Positions 24,401-36,066 of a stretch of DNA of 64,000 bases are shown one piece after another (position 1 is the stretch's first letter; every line of letters starts with the position of its first letter). Where the stretch lies: positions 10,001-74,000 of the forward strand of contig CAJQUW010007533.1 of assembly GCA_907163375.1 (NCBI GenBank). Reading direction: 5' to 3'. Position numbers and translations under genes: made by a program. Origin of the DNA: Prostheceraeus crozeri (taxonomy: Eukaryota > Platyhelminthes > Polycladida > Euryleptidae). Below the pieces are notes generated by a model. The model saw nothing but the letters and a program-made list of their open reading frames with translations, was not told where the DNA came from and made no database searches.

Positions 24401-25998
24401 TTCACTTGCTTTGCGAACAACAGATATGCCTTTACTTGTTTTATTCCAAGATGCACATCAGAAAAAAACGGCAATCAGAAATGCCATTTCACAAATTCCC
24501 TGCTGACATTGAGCGATGTGGTCTATGGATTCGTCGTATACGTTATAGACCTAACTTTATGCCATATGATAGTCATCGAGCGTGCTCAATAACTTCATAG
24601 AATCTGATTATAAAACCGTGAGTCTTGATGGAGAAAAGAAATGACAGCGTGTGAATGACGAACTGCAACGGAGATATCTTAAGTCATCTGCACATCCATC
24701 AAATATTTCCTCATTTACCATCCTATTTTTCAAGTGAGACCACAAGAAAGAGAGACAGTAAAGCAACTTCATCTGCAAGATTGACAGCTGAAAATGATCA
24801 GCTATCACAGAAAATTGCCAACTTTGAACTGTCTGACAAAGTGGAGAGTGGTAAGGACATTGAACGATATATGTAGGAAAACTATTCTACTGAACGCAGG
24901 TATGAAGTGCGACAAAATGATGCCATACTTTGTATATTGAACTATAAATTCACTGTTTCACGCATGTCCAGCTCTATTTGCATTGCAACTGAAGAGAATT
25001 TGAACTTTGTTGTTACTGATGATGGATGTGACATTAACCGCAGATGTTTATTTTACTGTATGCAATTTCCGAAGAATTAATAATTAATCCGCTACTCTGA
25101 TTTTGAGAACTTTATGAACTACTGCACCGTCGATTCATGTACTACTGCATCTTTTTGTGACGAAATTGAAAATTATGTAGAAAAGTATGATTCACTGACT
25201 CAAATTGAACAATACCTTACAAGTAGGCTACATACAGTTTCTTAACTGAGCAGCTAATTTTAGTTGAGACACATGCAAATAGACGTCGTTTTCTCGAATA
25301 ACTGCTTGATCAATTAATTGCTGAAGAAATCCACCAGTTTATCATGCTATAGATCACTAATAGAACCAGAATGCTGATTAATGACTCTTCCATACATTGG
25401 AGCTCTTTGTCGTCTTTCTGGATTTCAGCAAGATGACACCACAATGCACGAATATCTTCTGAGACGACGTGGTGCACTATGAGATGCAGAGTATAATGTT
25501 CTTCTTATTTTCAATGAAGGTTACGTGTTTCAGCGTCCTGATTATCAAAGTGGCCAATTTTAAGGTCTGACATCTGAGGAAAATTCACCCGCATCCACAG
25601 TTTTGGTGTATTTGATCTCATGCATCGTTTGACGATGTGATTGCCATGATTCCGTATTCTCGATTAGCAGCAGAAATACTTCAATCGTCATGTGTAGAAG
25701 TATACAATCTTCTCACAACTGCCTCCTTCAACATCATCGATGTTTGTTCCGATAATCATGCCGTGAATCGAAGTTTTGTTTTTTTACTCCTTTGGGAAAC
25801 TGTGCATTAAAGTCGGAATTCGAATGTCCAATGAATTCTGAAAAATTTGTTTTTGTAATCATTGATTCCACACATGCACAGAAAAATGCTTATAATAACT
25901 TTCAACCTGGAAATAGCTTCATGTTTCCTAATGAAGACGGGTTCCTTCAAGCTCGCTTTAGCCATGAAGCAGCATTATTTAACCCAATGATAACTTAG
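24400..25998 (+). pseudogene. Decayed P-element/THAP9-type transposase
   Basis: Scattered over three frames, the + strand shows the layout of a P-element-like transposase. At 24480-24600 is a THAP block (PFHKFPADIERCGLW, RRIRYRPNFMP). At 24770-24870 is a coiled-coil segment (RLTAENDQLSQKIANFELSD). At 25495-25620 is an RNase H-like block (FNEGYVFQRPDYQSGQF, GLTSEEN). At about 25630-25780 are IPYSRLAAEILQ and IIDVCSDNHAVNRSF, and finally FVIIDSTHAQKNAYNNF near 25850. Stops and frameshifts between blocks show it is dead. The family assignment rests on the order and spacing of these blocks, not on a database search. Confidence 0.68.
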
Positions 25999-25999
25999 T

Positions 26000-26610
26000 C
26001 AGCAAAATAATATTAGTTATTAGCATATTTAATTTGGTTTTTCCTTGAAACGAATGCCTACCATGATATCAAGCGATCCTATGATGTACAGTAGATAATT
26101 CTGTGATCAATCCATTACATTATATATCTAGGAGTCTATGATCAAAACTCAACTTTTTTAAATTGAAGGTTGACTTGTGTTTTCATGAAATTTTTAAACA
26201 AATTTCGGCATATTATATCTTTCAGCCGGAAACTAATATTCAACATACAGCTCAGATACTAAGTGATTGAGCAATGATCTCTTGCTTCAGCAGTTTGGCT
26301 TGACGGTTAATACTATGTTGTCTTGGGTGATTGAATACTACTTAATACGCCAGGGTGGGCGTCCGCGTGCCGCTCAGACAAAGCTAAAAGAAAGCTGGGA
26401 AAATTGACTAAAAATATAGCAAACCGAGGGAGGGCAAAGACTCCTTTGATAAAGCGAATTGAACAGTTCACACATAACCAGAAACTACTGAAGAATAAAG
26501 TTCAATGTAAAAGGATCGAATCCTTTATTCCATATTTCTCTAACCGTACTTTCGTTTATTGAATTCTTTTATATACTGTAGTGACAGCTGCAGGCATTAT
26601 TGCGCAAGTG
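26000..26610. other. No gene recognised
   Basis: AT-rich spacer. A GC-richer patch near 26350-26400 has no clear identity. Confidence 0.4.
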
Positions 26611-26614
26611 TATT

Positions 26615-27588
26615 ACTACACCTTTTTCACATGTATTATGAATTCTATGGATCTGTTCTCAGAAAACAGTGATTTATTTTCAGAAGTACCGGTAATACAT
26701 GATTTTCAGACAACAATTGAATTTTCGAAATGTTATTTGGAAATCAGATAATATCTGAACTCGTTACATGAATTTATAAAACGCAATATGTATTTCAGAT
26801 TCGTAAGTGGTAATTCGATTTCATAGCATGAAACATATATAAAGTGCATTGTATTTCAGTAGCAACATTTGTCTTTTTGAAACGTAATTTGTTTTGTAGA
26901 AATCAGAATGAATACTTTGAAGATTGGAGATCATAAAATGAATTTCAAAAGCAACAGATGTTCAGAAGAACGAAATTTACAATTTATATTAATCCTTTGA
27001 ATTTCAGAAATCGTGAAATGTATTTTAGAAATCGTAAAAAATATATTGTAAGTGGCGTGAAAATAGAATTGAAATTAGTCGTTGCTGTTATTTTTAGCTG
27101 CTGTTTTATTAATCACTGTTTTTAGCAAAACTTTTATTTAATTTCCTTATAAATTCGTAGTTGTTCATTAATGAATTTAAATTGATTTTATCTGAAATTG
27201 ATAACTGAAATAGCATACGCATGATTTCTGAAACCCAGATAACATCTTCGATAGTTCAATTTGCGATTCTTAAAATGAAGTTATCTAAAATACATGTACA
27301 TCGCATTCTTCAAAAATACAAATTAAGAATATTGGACATTGCTAAAATTTATTTGACATTATCTGAAAATATTTCAACTTAATCCGAAATATGCTTTCTG
27401 AAACATAAATTGCACTTTTATAATACAGTTCACGTATTTTTATATCTTCTGAAATTCATTTCATTTCGTCCGTAATACATAAAGCAAAACTGGAATTTCA
27501 TATATATAATAACGTTTTTCAGTTTTACAATATGTCTTTCAAAATTACATGTTATATAATCCAAAATACATGTTAAGAAGGTGTAGTG
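26615..27588. mobile_element. Foldback/MITE-like element with CACTACACCTT ends
   Basis: ACTACACCTTTTTCACATGTATTATG at the left (from 26615) is matched by the complement of CACTACACCTTCTTAACATG at the right (to 27588). Between them are many copies of TTTCAGAAATCG-like words on the left and their complements on the right. There is no coding frame. The ends are imperfect and the target duplication is unclear. Confidence 0.45.
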
Positions 27589-27675
27589 CTCCATTGTTAC
27601 TGAGTAAGTAGGGTTGTCAGCCGATATTTCACTTGTCATTTTTCTATGGAGGTCGTTAAATATATCTCCAATTCC

Positions 27676-27717
27676 AAATTAGACGGCCTTAGTTGCATGA
27701 TTGAGGCCGTCTAATTT
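27676..27717. repeat. Short perfect hairpin
   Basis: AAATTAGACGGCCT and its exact complement form a 14-bp stem with a 14-base loop. It may be part of a small repeat; no role is apparent. Confidence 0.4.
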
Positions 27718-28186
27718 GCTATGTAATACCATTGAGGTAGGAGCATTTCACCATCCACCTTCGCATTCCCAGTAAAAATGGCATTGATTTGATTCCTATG
27801 ACATGTAATTTGGATTCGTAGATTTCTCAAGCTTGACATACTTTAATATTCTGAGTTGCATGGGCTATGTAGGAAATTATCACAGATTTGAGTCTTTTAC
27901 AGATCAAAATGTTGGATTTTTGATGTCATAGATTTTAGGTTCAGTAACAATGCATATATTACATTTCAAATGATCAGCCTAAATCGTCTGGCGCTACGTT
28001 AGGCTAATATTTGAAAGGTAATATATCTTCATTATTACTTTTACATAATCATCAGAAATGTGACCAAGAAATTGAACTCATTTTGTCAATTTCTCGTATT
28101 TTGCATGGATATCGCCTGAAACAGCAATCAAATGCCCGCTTACTACCAATCAGCAACAGCATCGATTTCATTTTATGTATTTTCAG
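27718..28186. other. Intron-like spacer
   Basis: No gene recognised; it ends with a polypyrimidine tract and TTTTCAG at 28180-28186. Confidence 0.45.
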
Positions 28187-28390
28187 GCTCAGCTAATGAT
28201 TCCTGCTCAGGTTATGCTTACGCGTTCTGTTCAACGACTGCCCATTTCGGATCCAATAGTCAAGGCAGCAAAATAGAAAATCTCAAGGAATGTCGACGAT
28301 CTTGTATACCTGGTTGTCAGATCACCAACGGAACATTGGTCACTTGTACATCGTGCTGTTCCAGCACATTCTGCAATTTCTGGGGAATAA
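28187..28390 (+). CDS. Candidate exon 3: Cys-rich, Ly6/three-finger-like segment
   Basis: The exon lies between TATTTTCAG and GTAAGT and is open for 67 codons. It is rich in cysteines with a CSGYAYAFC start, an ECRRSCIPGC middle, a CTSCCSSTFCNFWG end and an NGT glycosylation site. The ending CC-x4-CN resembles the last loop of Ly6/uPAR domains, but the fit is partial. It enters with two bases of a split codon and leaves after one base, consistent with exons at 23044 and 31320 and also with the short exon at 28893. It is probably part of a secreted or surface protein. Confidence 0.65.
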
Positions 28391-28892
28391 GTAAGTATTT
28401 CGATTTGACCGCCAGGAAAGTGCCCGAAGAACGCGACAGAACTTATCCATGTCGGGGGAGGGGGCGATTCAGCCACGCTGTGGAATGATGGCTGCGATCT
28501 TCTCAAACCAAAATTTCCCTCGATTTAATTGCGACTTTCAGATTTAGCACAGCTTCAAGCTTTTCCCCAAAATCATTGGTTTTGAATAACTGGGAAGTCG
28601 AAGTTAAAAGTCTTACATTGACATTGAAAAGTATGTTTCAAACTAATTAATGTTGACACATTTTGAAATCATTTTGTGCGATAGCTTCTAGTGAAATGCA
28701 TTGACTTTCAATATCCGTATGCTATTTAAACTATAGTCTATTTGATAAATTGCACCATAGACATTGGAAACAATTTCAAAATATTTTGGCAGTAAAGGCA
28801 CAATTAAGAAAACTTTTTGTGCTTTTCCCTTATCATTTGTAAGCTCTCGGTATCTGCTCGATTTCTTAAGTCTTTATAATTTCGATTTACAG

Positions 28893-28978
28893 GTGCTTTG
28901 GAGCTGACACATTTGAACGAAATTCATCCGAATTTCATGAACACATTCTTGAGTTGTATTCCATGGGGATGGCATTGA
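28893..28978 (+). CDS. Possible alternative last exon with stop
   Basis: It follows TTTCGATTTACAG, is in phase with 28187-28390, adds 27 codons (including FMNTFLSCIPWGWH) and ends at TGA 28976-28978. If used, it would end the protein after the Cys-rich exon, giving a short secreted form. If skipped, the Cys-rich exon joins 31320 in phase. This is an inference from splice signals alone. Confidence 0.35.
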
Positions 28979-29399
28979 GCGCTTATGAGACACTCAAAGG
29001 ATTTTTGTAGATGAATATACAGAGCAAGCATGCCCATGCGCGAAAATAGCTCACTGTTAGGAGAAAGCGGTCATTTTATATGAATGAATGAATAGTCATA
29101 TATTTCATCGATGATGATCGAAAGTCCATCAAAATCGGAGCATGCATCATAAATGAAATAAGAATAGAAGTCATAAAGTTACAAAACGATTTGAACTGCG
29201 TGCGGCCATGACAGGAAGGCAATTTTGCCGTCTTGCTGTTTTACATAACGGTATTGACCGTCAGCTATTTCTAAACTACATCAGTGTATTTAGAGGATGT
29301 TCAGGATTGTGTACTACATTTATCAATTTCATATAAGAAGTTTTTTTTTCAAAAAACCTGTCCTTTATTTCATAATTACATTCGGATTTACATATAACT
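28979..29399. other. No gene recognised
   Basis: AT-rich spacer up to the target duplication of the Mutator-like element. Confidence 0.45.
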
Positions 29400-29410
29400 C
29401 GCTTTGAACG

Positions 29411-30113
29411 GATTGTACGAAAACGTCGCAATCCGATTTCGTCGCATCCGATAACGTCGCATCCTATAGGGTCGCGTCCGAAAACGTCGCATGTCCGTTT
29501 TCGTTGTAATAGGATTCCGATTTGGCCGCAGTTTATCTATGTTACTTCTATAAAAGTCGTCATAGCCACCCTTTAGCTTCAGTATGGCTTTCTATGTGTT
29601 AATTTGATCTTTGTCCTCCAGCAAATATCTATGTGAAGCTTGTCGTCAGACATCACAGAAATTTCTTGTCAATTTATACTTCACGGAATCACATTATCGA
29701 AAATAAAGGAGATATACATAATATACAAGAAAGTTAAAACCAACATCCTTCAATAGATTAGTAACCAATGGTGATATAGTGATTTTGATTTATATCAAAA
29801 AAAAATATTCAGAAAATCCTTGATATTAACTACACGCATTATATTTTGACAGTCACTGACAATAACCGAACGTCTCGGACTGGTTAGGGATATGGGTTTT
29901 CGTACGAACCAGACGTCCTCGACTAGTTTTAAGAAATTAGTACTATGCAACCTTTGTACTCTTACCCGTTTGATCCGACGAATTCGGATGCGACGTTTTC
30001 GGATACGACGTTTTCGGATGCGACCTTTTGCGACGAAATCGGATGCGACGAATTCGGAAGTGCGACCAAAACGGATGCGACTAAATCGGAACTGCGACGT
30101 TTTGGTATAAATC
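29411..30113. mobile_element. Mutator-like foldback element with 11-bp target duplication
   Basis: Both ends start GATTNTACNAAAACGTCGCA (left at 29411, right as complement ending 30113) and continue inward as iterated GTCGCATCCGA units. The 11-bp direct repeat CGCTTTGAACG flanks it exactly at 29400-29410 and 30114-30124. Length is 703 bp and no transposase frame is present. Long iterated terminal repeats and a 9-11 bp duplication point to Mutator/foldback-type elements. Confidence 0.8.
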
Positions 30114-30124
30114 CGCTTTGAACG

Positions 30125-31319
30125 CTTGAAAACACGCTTTGCAGTTAACGTGATCTGTACATTGAGACTACCGAAAGGGGTTATACAATATAACAAAATG
30201 TTTTTAATCTTAGCACTATATGCCATCCACAGATCGTCGTAGCTTAAAGAACTTCTCAAAACTTTTAAAAGGTATACGTTGAGAACATTTTCTTTCATAT
30301 ATATTCGTCTTTTTTTTATGTATTGATATATCCGTCATATATCAATCAAATTAATACTACACAATTGATTGTGGCATACGGGAGGTAATAGTCATAGCAG
30401 TTTATTGTGAAAAGTCTCTCCCACTGTATTTATCCAATTGTTATTCAAAATAAAAGTGCAAGGCAAAATGATACACAGGCAGACGTTTTGTAACTCTGTC
30501 ACAGCCTCAGCGCCAGAAAAAAACAAGATGTGACTGAGGTGCAAATGTGGAGTGGATCTTAAATACTGATCAATTCGATCACTTAGTCGCGGGTTTCCGT
30601 CAACTAGCCAGCTCTTCCTGTTCAGACCTGGATTTCTAGTCCTTAGTCCTATTACTGATGCTATAGGTACAACAGTGAAAGAGACTTTTCACTATAAATT
30701 GATTGAAAAATTAACACCACCAATAGAGGGATCACACACGAAATAGCCTCCACCGGGAGTTTCACGTGATTCACTTTGGAAGTTTAGTAGGAGGGGGGGT
30801 TTTGTCCCCTGGATGTGGATGAGCTTCATAGCCCTGTATCAAAAGGTTTAACAGTGACTTTTATTGTGATTTATTCTTTACTGATCACTACCTATATTAA
30901 GCATTCTATCAACCACTACCGTGTCAGACCGTAGGACTAAAGGACTAACAAAGTTTGCTGTGATTCTAGGATAAAGTATGTGTCCTATCTCTATGCAACA
31001 CATTAAAATACACAAATTTGTCAAATAAAGCTCATAGCTTGGGTTCATGAGCAGATTTTGGGCATGTTCAGCCTTTTTCGCATCATTAATACCAGTCATT
31101 CAGGACTCATATTTGGTGAAATTGATGATTTAATATTGTTTAGTGAAGATCAATGTGGTAGGGAGGATATGAATGCTACCATCTGAATGCTCATGATGTA
31201 CCGTGATCTCCAGAATGTTGATTCATTTCTTCACTCGGTGTGATCTATCAGTTAGTCAGCTGCATATTCATTGGTGTTTAAATCAACATAATCAGTTCTA
31301 TAATCTTTTTCACTTTCAG
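30125..31319. other. Intron-like spacer
   Basis: No recognisable gene. Two words, TTTTCACTATAAATTGATTGAAA at about 30688 and the partner TTATTGTGAAAAGTCTC near 30400, form an imperfect inverted pair and may mark a further small repeat. It ends with CTTTTTCACTTTCAG. Confidence 0.4.
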
Positions 31320-31476
31320 GAAAAAATTTGACATTCCAATTTCACATCAAGGGTAAGATGCCATTTCGCTGTTCTGATTCTTCGACCCAGCAAGCACTGC
31401 AAGCACTACCGCTCATTAAGGAACATGCAAGCAACCTGGGGATGGAAATCTCAATTGTTAATAAAGTTACCACATT
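31320..31476 (+). CDS. Candidate exon 4 of the adhesion-GPCR-like gene
   Basis: The exon lies between TTTTCACTTTCAG and GTAAGT, and only one of three frames is open (51 codons, from 31322). It encodes LTFQFHIKGKMPFRCSDSS followed by a helical LQALPLIKEHASNLGMEI block. It leaves after two bases of a codon, matching 34399. No domain name can be given; it belongs to the region ahead of the hormone-receptor domain. Confidence 0.6.
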
Positions 31477-31973
31477 GTAAGTACCGAACCCAATGAAATC
31501 TTATTCATGCCCTCCTTAGCACGTCTGTAACCAACAAAGACTTCACGTCATTTTATACTGCTAAACTTCACTGAAACTGCAAACAGCCATTTAGCAGACA
31601 ATTTATCAGCCAAATCTGTATCTTGGCTGATACTACGTAATAACAGACAAATTGCCTGCTTACCAGACAATTTTGGTGTCATCGCACGAACTAGTTTGCA
31701 TTATAACGTTTACTGCATGTTCTACGCCTTATGGCCATATACATCAAAACTGAATATTATTCTTGACAATTTTCAATTATCTGCAAATGCAAACAAGTTA
31801 TTTTTATACGAAGAGTTCGGCAAAAATAGTTAAGATATTTGAAATCTTGATACCAAGTCTTAATTAAGTTTTAAAGGTATACTAATTTTTGAGGATACAT
31901 ATACTTTCCCAAAGTCACTGTTAACTGTGCGAAGGATTGATAGCAAGGTATTAGAGTTATTCTTGAATAAGTA

Positions 31974-32243
31974 CACTGTAAACTGTAGGGCACTAACTTA
32001 GGCACGAAGTCGAAATTTCGTGCCAGCCAGTTAGCGCCCAGCTGGTGCCTCGAGGCACCAGTAGGCGCCACTGGGCATTAATAGGCACCAAACCAAATAT
32101 TTGTTTATCCAATGAAATCGAAGGAAAAATCAATGGGCACGAACTCGGCACTATGAACTTCGTGCCTACTCGTGTTGGTTAGAATTGATGCCTAAATTTC
32201 GTGCCTAATTCAAGCGAAATTTCGTGCCTTAGAGTTTACAGTG
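31974..32243. mobile_element. 270-bp MITE with CACTGTAAACT ends (copy 2)
   Basis: Closely matches 16561-16844 end to end, with a few small deletions such as the missing GCCTTGT near 32173. It is flanked by TA at 31972-31973 and 32244-32245. Confidence 0.88.
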
Positions 32244-32389
32244 TATATGAGGATGCGTGTGTGAGTGAGTGAGAGAAAGCGTTTCTGAGACAATATTTCC
32301 TATTTTAAATGAAAGTTAGGTTTATTCACTACTCATAGCAACGAGAATTATCTGAAGCGCTTTCGATGACTCTTACCATAAGATAATGC

Positions 32390-34168
32390 ATGCTTTTGTG
32401 TAGCTTTCTATGTCTACTTTGGCGGTCAATAAACACCTTGCTGGGTCGCGATGTTAAACTTTCCTCGGATTACCTTGATGCTACACAGTTTGCAGACTAC
32501 TTCGACGACAAGATTAGGAAAATTACATCCATCACGCGTACAGCCAACCGGCCTTCATTTACCGTTTTGGATAAAGAATGCTCGTTGTCAACATTCCGGT
32601 GCGTCTCAATTCCCGACATCTCCTCCACAATACGATCGTTGCCCAATAAACAGTCCCTGGCAGATCCCATGCCAACTCGCATTCTCAAGGAATGCTTTGG
32701 CCTTCTCTCACCATTTCTAACACACTTGGTGAATGAATCACTACTTCGAGGATCGTTTCCATCCAACTTGGGCTTGGCATGTGTTACTCCTGTCATCAAG
32801 AAAGGGAAATCGAATGTCGATGATGTGTTATCTTATCGTCCTATCAGCAGCCTCCCTGTTCTGTCGAAGCTGCTAGAACGACTTGTCCTGCGCCAATTGA
32901 TTTCTTATCTGCATACAAGCAATCTTCTTCCGACTTACCAATCAGCATACCGGAAACATCATTCTACGGAAACTGTCATTACTGATGTCAAGAGTGATCT
33001 TCTTGAGTCCATTGATGAGGGAGAAGTAAATCTTCTAGCAGCACTCGACGTGTCAGCGGCATTCGATTCAGTGAATTATGATATACTTATGGAACGACTT
33101 TCAACGACGTATGGTTTGACAGGTTTCGTGTTGGAATGGTTTCGGTCCTTTCTTACAAGGCGCTCACAGTACTTTCGGTATGGAAGATCCCATTCTAGTG
33201 TTGTGCCAGTGGTCAATGGTGTTCCACAAGGAACTGTCCTCGGGCCGATTCTGTATGCCCTCTACACTGCCGAAATTTCCCAAGTTTCACAAAATTTTGG
33301 CTTGAAAGTCCACATCTTCGCCGACGACATTCTGCTGTATGGGTCTTGTCCACATGGTAAAGAACCTTCATTGACTTCAAAAATCTCACATGGTATGCAT
33401 TTTATTCAAAGTTGGCTGAACTCTAACAAGTTGGTGATGAACATGGAGAAGACAAATATTATGTGGTGTGGACTACGCCAGCGCTTATCGGCTTGCCACG
33501 AGCAACCAATCTCCATTATGGACCATCATTTTACTCCTGTGGCCTCTTTTCGCTATCTCGGCTTCATAATTGACAACACATTGTCCTTAACATCACAAGT
33601 TTCAAAAACAGTGTCATCGTGCTTCAGTATACTCCGACAAATCCGCTCAATCCGCCGATCAATTACTCGTTCTCATACTGCCTATCTGGTTGAGTCATTG
33701 GTGTTCCCTGTGCTCGAGTATTGCATCGGTATTTTCAATGGGTTGCCTGAAGTCACGATGAACCGCCTTCAGAGCGTGATCAATGCTGCAGTTCGTCTCG
33801 TGAAGAACATCCCGTACTTTGGCCATGTTTCAGGAGCCGCGAAAGAGCTGGACTGGTTATCCATGAGGCATCGAGTTGATCTTCGCTTAGCCACCTTGGC
33901 CTATAAGTGTATTCATGGATCTGTTCCATCGTACCTTGGAGAGCGAGTGAAGCTTGTGAGTGACCTTCACAATCTATCTCGACTCCGCTCTTCATCAAAA
34001 GAGCAACTCCTCCAACCACGCTGCAGACTGAAATTTACACAGGGGAAACTATTCTCTTCCAGTGCAGCTCATATATGGAATAGCCTGCCACCCAAATGTC
34101 GATCTCAAGAGACAGTTAAACTTTTTAAGTCATATGTCAAGCTAATATTTATATGCAAAAGCAGCTGA
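32390..34168 (+). CDS. Non-LTR retrotransposon reverse transcriptase (intact frame)
   Basis: The 592-codon frame carries the reverse transcriptase blocks in order: YRPISSLPVLSKLLERLV, QSAYRKHHSTETV, LAALDVSAAFDSV (first catalytic Asp), NGVPQGTVLGPILY, and the catalytic IFADDILLYGS with F310-A-D312-D313. The thumb and C-terminal blocks FRYLGFIID, RLQSVINAAVRL and HIWNSLPP follow. This architecture is that of CR1/jockey-like LINEs. It copies element RNA at a nicked target site. The ATG at 32390 is only where the frame begins after truncation and is probably not the native start. The absence of internal stops over 1.8 kb suggests a young insertion. Confidence 0.88.
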   Translation: MLLCSFLCLLWRSINTLLGRDVKLSSDYLDATQFADYFDDKIRKITSITRTANRPSFTVLDKECSLSTFRCVSIPDISSTIRSLPNKQSLADPMPTRILKECFGLLSPFLTHLVNESLLRGSFPSNLGLACVTPVIKKGKSNVDDVLSYRPISSLPVLSKLLERLVLRQLISYLHTSNLLPTYQSAYRKHHSTETVITDVKSDLLESIDEGEVNLLAALDVSAAFDSVNYDILMERLSTTYGLTGFVLEWFRSFLTRRSQYFRYGRSHSSVVPVVNGVPQGTVLGPILYALYTAEISQVSQNFGLKVHIFADDILLYGSCPHGKEPSLTSKISHGMHFIQSWLNSNKLVMNMEKTNIMWCGLRQRLSACHEQPISIMDHHFTPVASFRYLGFIIDNTLSLTSQVSKTVSSCFSILRQIRSIRRSITRSHTAYLVESLVFPVLEYCIGIFNGLPEVTMNRLQSVINAAVRLVKNIPYFGHVSGAAKELDWLSMRHRVDLRLATLAYKCIHGSVPSYLGERVKLVSDLHNLSRLRSSSKEQLLQPRCRLKFTQGKLFSSSAAHIWNSLPPKCRSQETVKLFKSYVKLIFICKSS

Positions 34169-34281
34169 TCGGTCTTTTATTTTGTGAGCTTTCTTATACT
34201 TTTAAATTTTGTGAACTGACCCTGAAGCTTTTTAGCTAGTTGTCATTTTAATAAAAATCGTCCTCATCATCATCATCATCT
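32390..34281 (+). mobile_element. 5'-truncated LINE with (CAT)n tail
   Basis: The insertion contains the open reverse transcriptase frame 32390-34168, a short 3' untranslated part and a CATCATCATCATCATC tail at 34265-34281. The endonuclease domain expected upstream is absent, so the copy is 5'-truncated. It sits in the intron between the exons at 31476 and 34399. Confidence 0.8.
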
Positions 34282-34398
34282 ACAGGTTAATAATTCCCAC
34301 AATCAGGTCGCTATATAGCGCCATAATTATCTTGATATTTTACCTAGATGATTTACCTACTTTGCAACGAGATAGGTGATGGTGATTTCTGCCTTCAG

Positions 34399-34449
34399 GT
34401 TTGACAAGTTCTTTTATGGAATTGCAACCGATCTCTTTGCTTTTGTGCG
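34399..34449 (+). CDS. Candidate exon 5 (51 bp)
   Basis: The micro-exon lies between TTTCTGCCTTCAG and GTAATG. It encodes FDKFFYGIATDLFAFV in the phase dictated by both neighbours (enters after two bases, leaves after two). The donor is weaker than the others. It is supported mainly by phase agreement with 31320-31476 and 36790-36947. Confidence 0.5.
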
Positions 34450-35952
34450 GTAATGAATGTCTGTTTGTGCGCTCATTGAGAGCAACCATTTTGTTGAACG
34501 ATGCCAAGTTTGATCTTTGTCATTTTTTGTACATGCTAAATGCGGCTATAGTTCTGTCGTGGATGATGCATGTAGAAAGAACATTTTGACGAATGTCTCT
34601 TATCTGCACAACAATTTATAGTGAAATACACGCAAATCAACTGCATGCAACGTTTCTCTCATAATCAGTCGGAGTGAAGCTGGAGCATTTCTTTGGATGA
34701 TAAACAGAACTTTTCCTCATGTTGCCTCCGTCATTAGTACGTGGAGTGTGATCAACCAAAATTCCTTTACAAAATTTCGCCAGGCATCCTGCCTGTTTTT
34801 TTCGACTGTAACCTGTCCATTGTTTCTACATGTGTCAATCCGTCAAATGCCTTTTTATTTATGTTAAAATACATTAAACATCTGCAATATTGATCAGAAC
34901 TTTGTGAAAATGAGACAGAATTTTAACAACCACTCACTATTCCAAAATGCAGACAACAAAAATCATGCCATTTAAAAGGGCATCAAAATTCAGTATAACC
35001 ATGTCGTCGATATATTGACCATCAACTTCAAATAGGGCCTACGAGCTGCTGGAATATAATATTTTGCATGTTTTTTCTTATCAACGCACAATAGGTACAG
35101 GCTTGCAAAATTAAGGCTATTCAGATACATGCGCATTAAATTAGGCTATCACTTGCTTTTGTTCATCCTTCATGAGATAAATCTTACATTTTTTGTTCAT
35201 CGACCGATTATTGCTATTATGCAGCATGCAAAATGACACATCCTTATCAAGGTGTATGCTTTCTATCTCTACAAATTTCAATCTCAATAATCATTGAATA
35301 ATAATCTGAAGATGGTCGACAGCTTGGGCTTACTCATGATTGAGGCTTTCTGACTCCCTCTCATAGGTATAACAAAGTCTGACGTTGTAAATGTTTTCAT
35401 TTTTAAAGTAGGTCAGCAAACTTATTAATGTTTCCGTACTTCGTAATCTATCAAGTTTTTTCTAACCATGTCATCAATCTTTAATACTATGATCTCTGAA
35501 TCATGCTGGAAAGACGTGCTATGATCTAGATTGATGGATGGAAATCGCATATCATTATGTCTGATATCTTGAATTCTACCATTGAAAATACACAAGATTC
35601 GTGTTTATTCCCGTTTTTCTCTAAGAGTTTTTTCTCTAATGTTTAAGCTTCATACTTCGCAGACAAAAACTTATGGGCATTTTCCATTTGCATGCAAAAA
35701 TTCAGCTCAATCGAATGGAAATTGACGAAGTAATAAGCGTTTAGTTTTTGTCACTTTTTTGGGACACCCGGTATATGTGTGCTAATATAAAAGCATATAA
35801 TATATATATACAGCTAATCAAAAATTTGTGAAACATCAAGATACAGACTTCAAGATATCCGTGCTTAGAGGTAATTATGAGAGATTATCCGTGTATAGAG
35901 GTAATTATGGAAATTATTAACCTCCTCTGAAATATATCTATAGCATGCATTA
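34450..35952. other. Intron-like spacer
   Basis: No recognisable gene; TA-rich microsatellite-like bases occur near 35800. Confidence 0.45.
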
Positions 35953-36066
35953 TAACAGATAATGGATGATTTATTTCGTTCATATGGAACTTATTAACCT
36001 CAGGCCCTAACGGCCTTCGGTTAATGAGTTCTATAATGACGTCAAAATCATCCATTATCTATTACA
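35953..36066. repeat. Imperfect palindromic repeat
   Basis: ATAATGGATGATTT, GGAACTTATTAACC and their complements TTAATGAGTTC and AAATCATCCATTAT face each other around AGGCCCTAACGGCCTTCGG. The whole can fold into one hairpin of about 50 bp arms, as in palindromic MITEs. It is non-coding. Confidence 0.6.

Noticed and set aside
29411-30113. CRISPR-like short repeats (GTCGCATCCGA)
   Set aside because: Units are too short, variable and inverted at the two ends, with a target duplication outside; this is a transposon in an animal genome.
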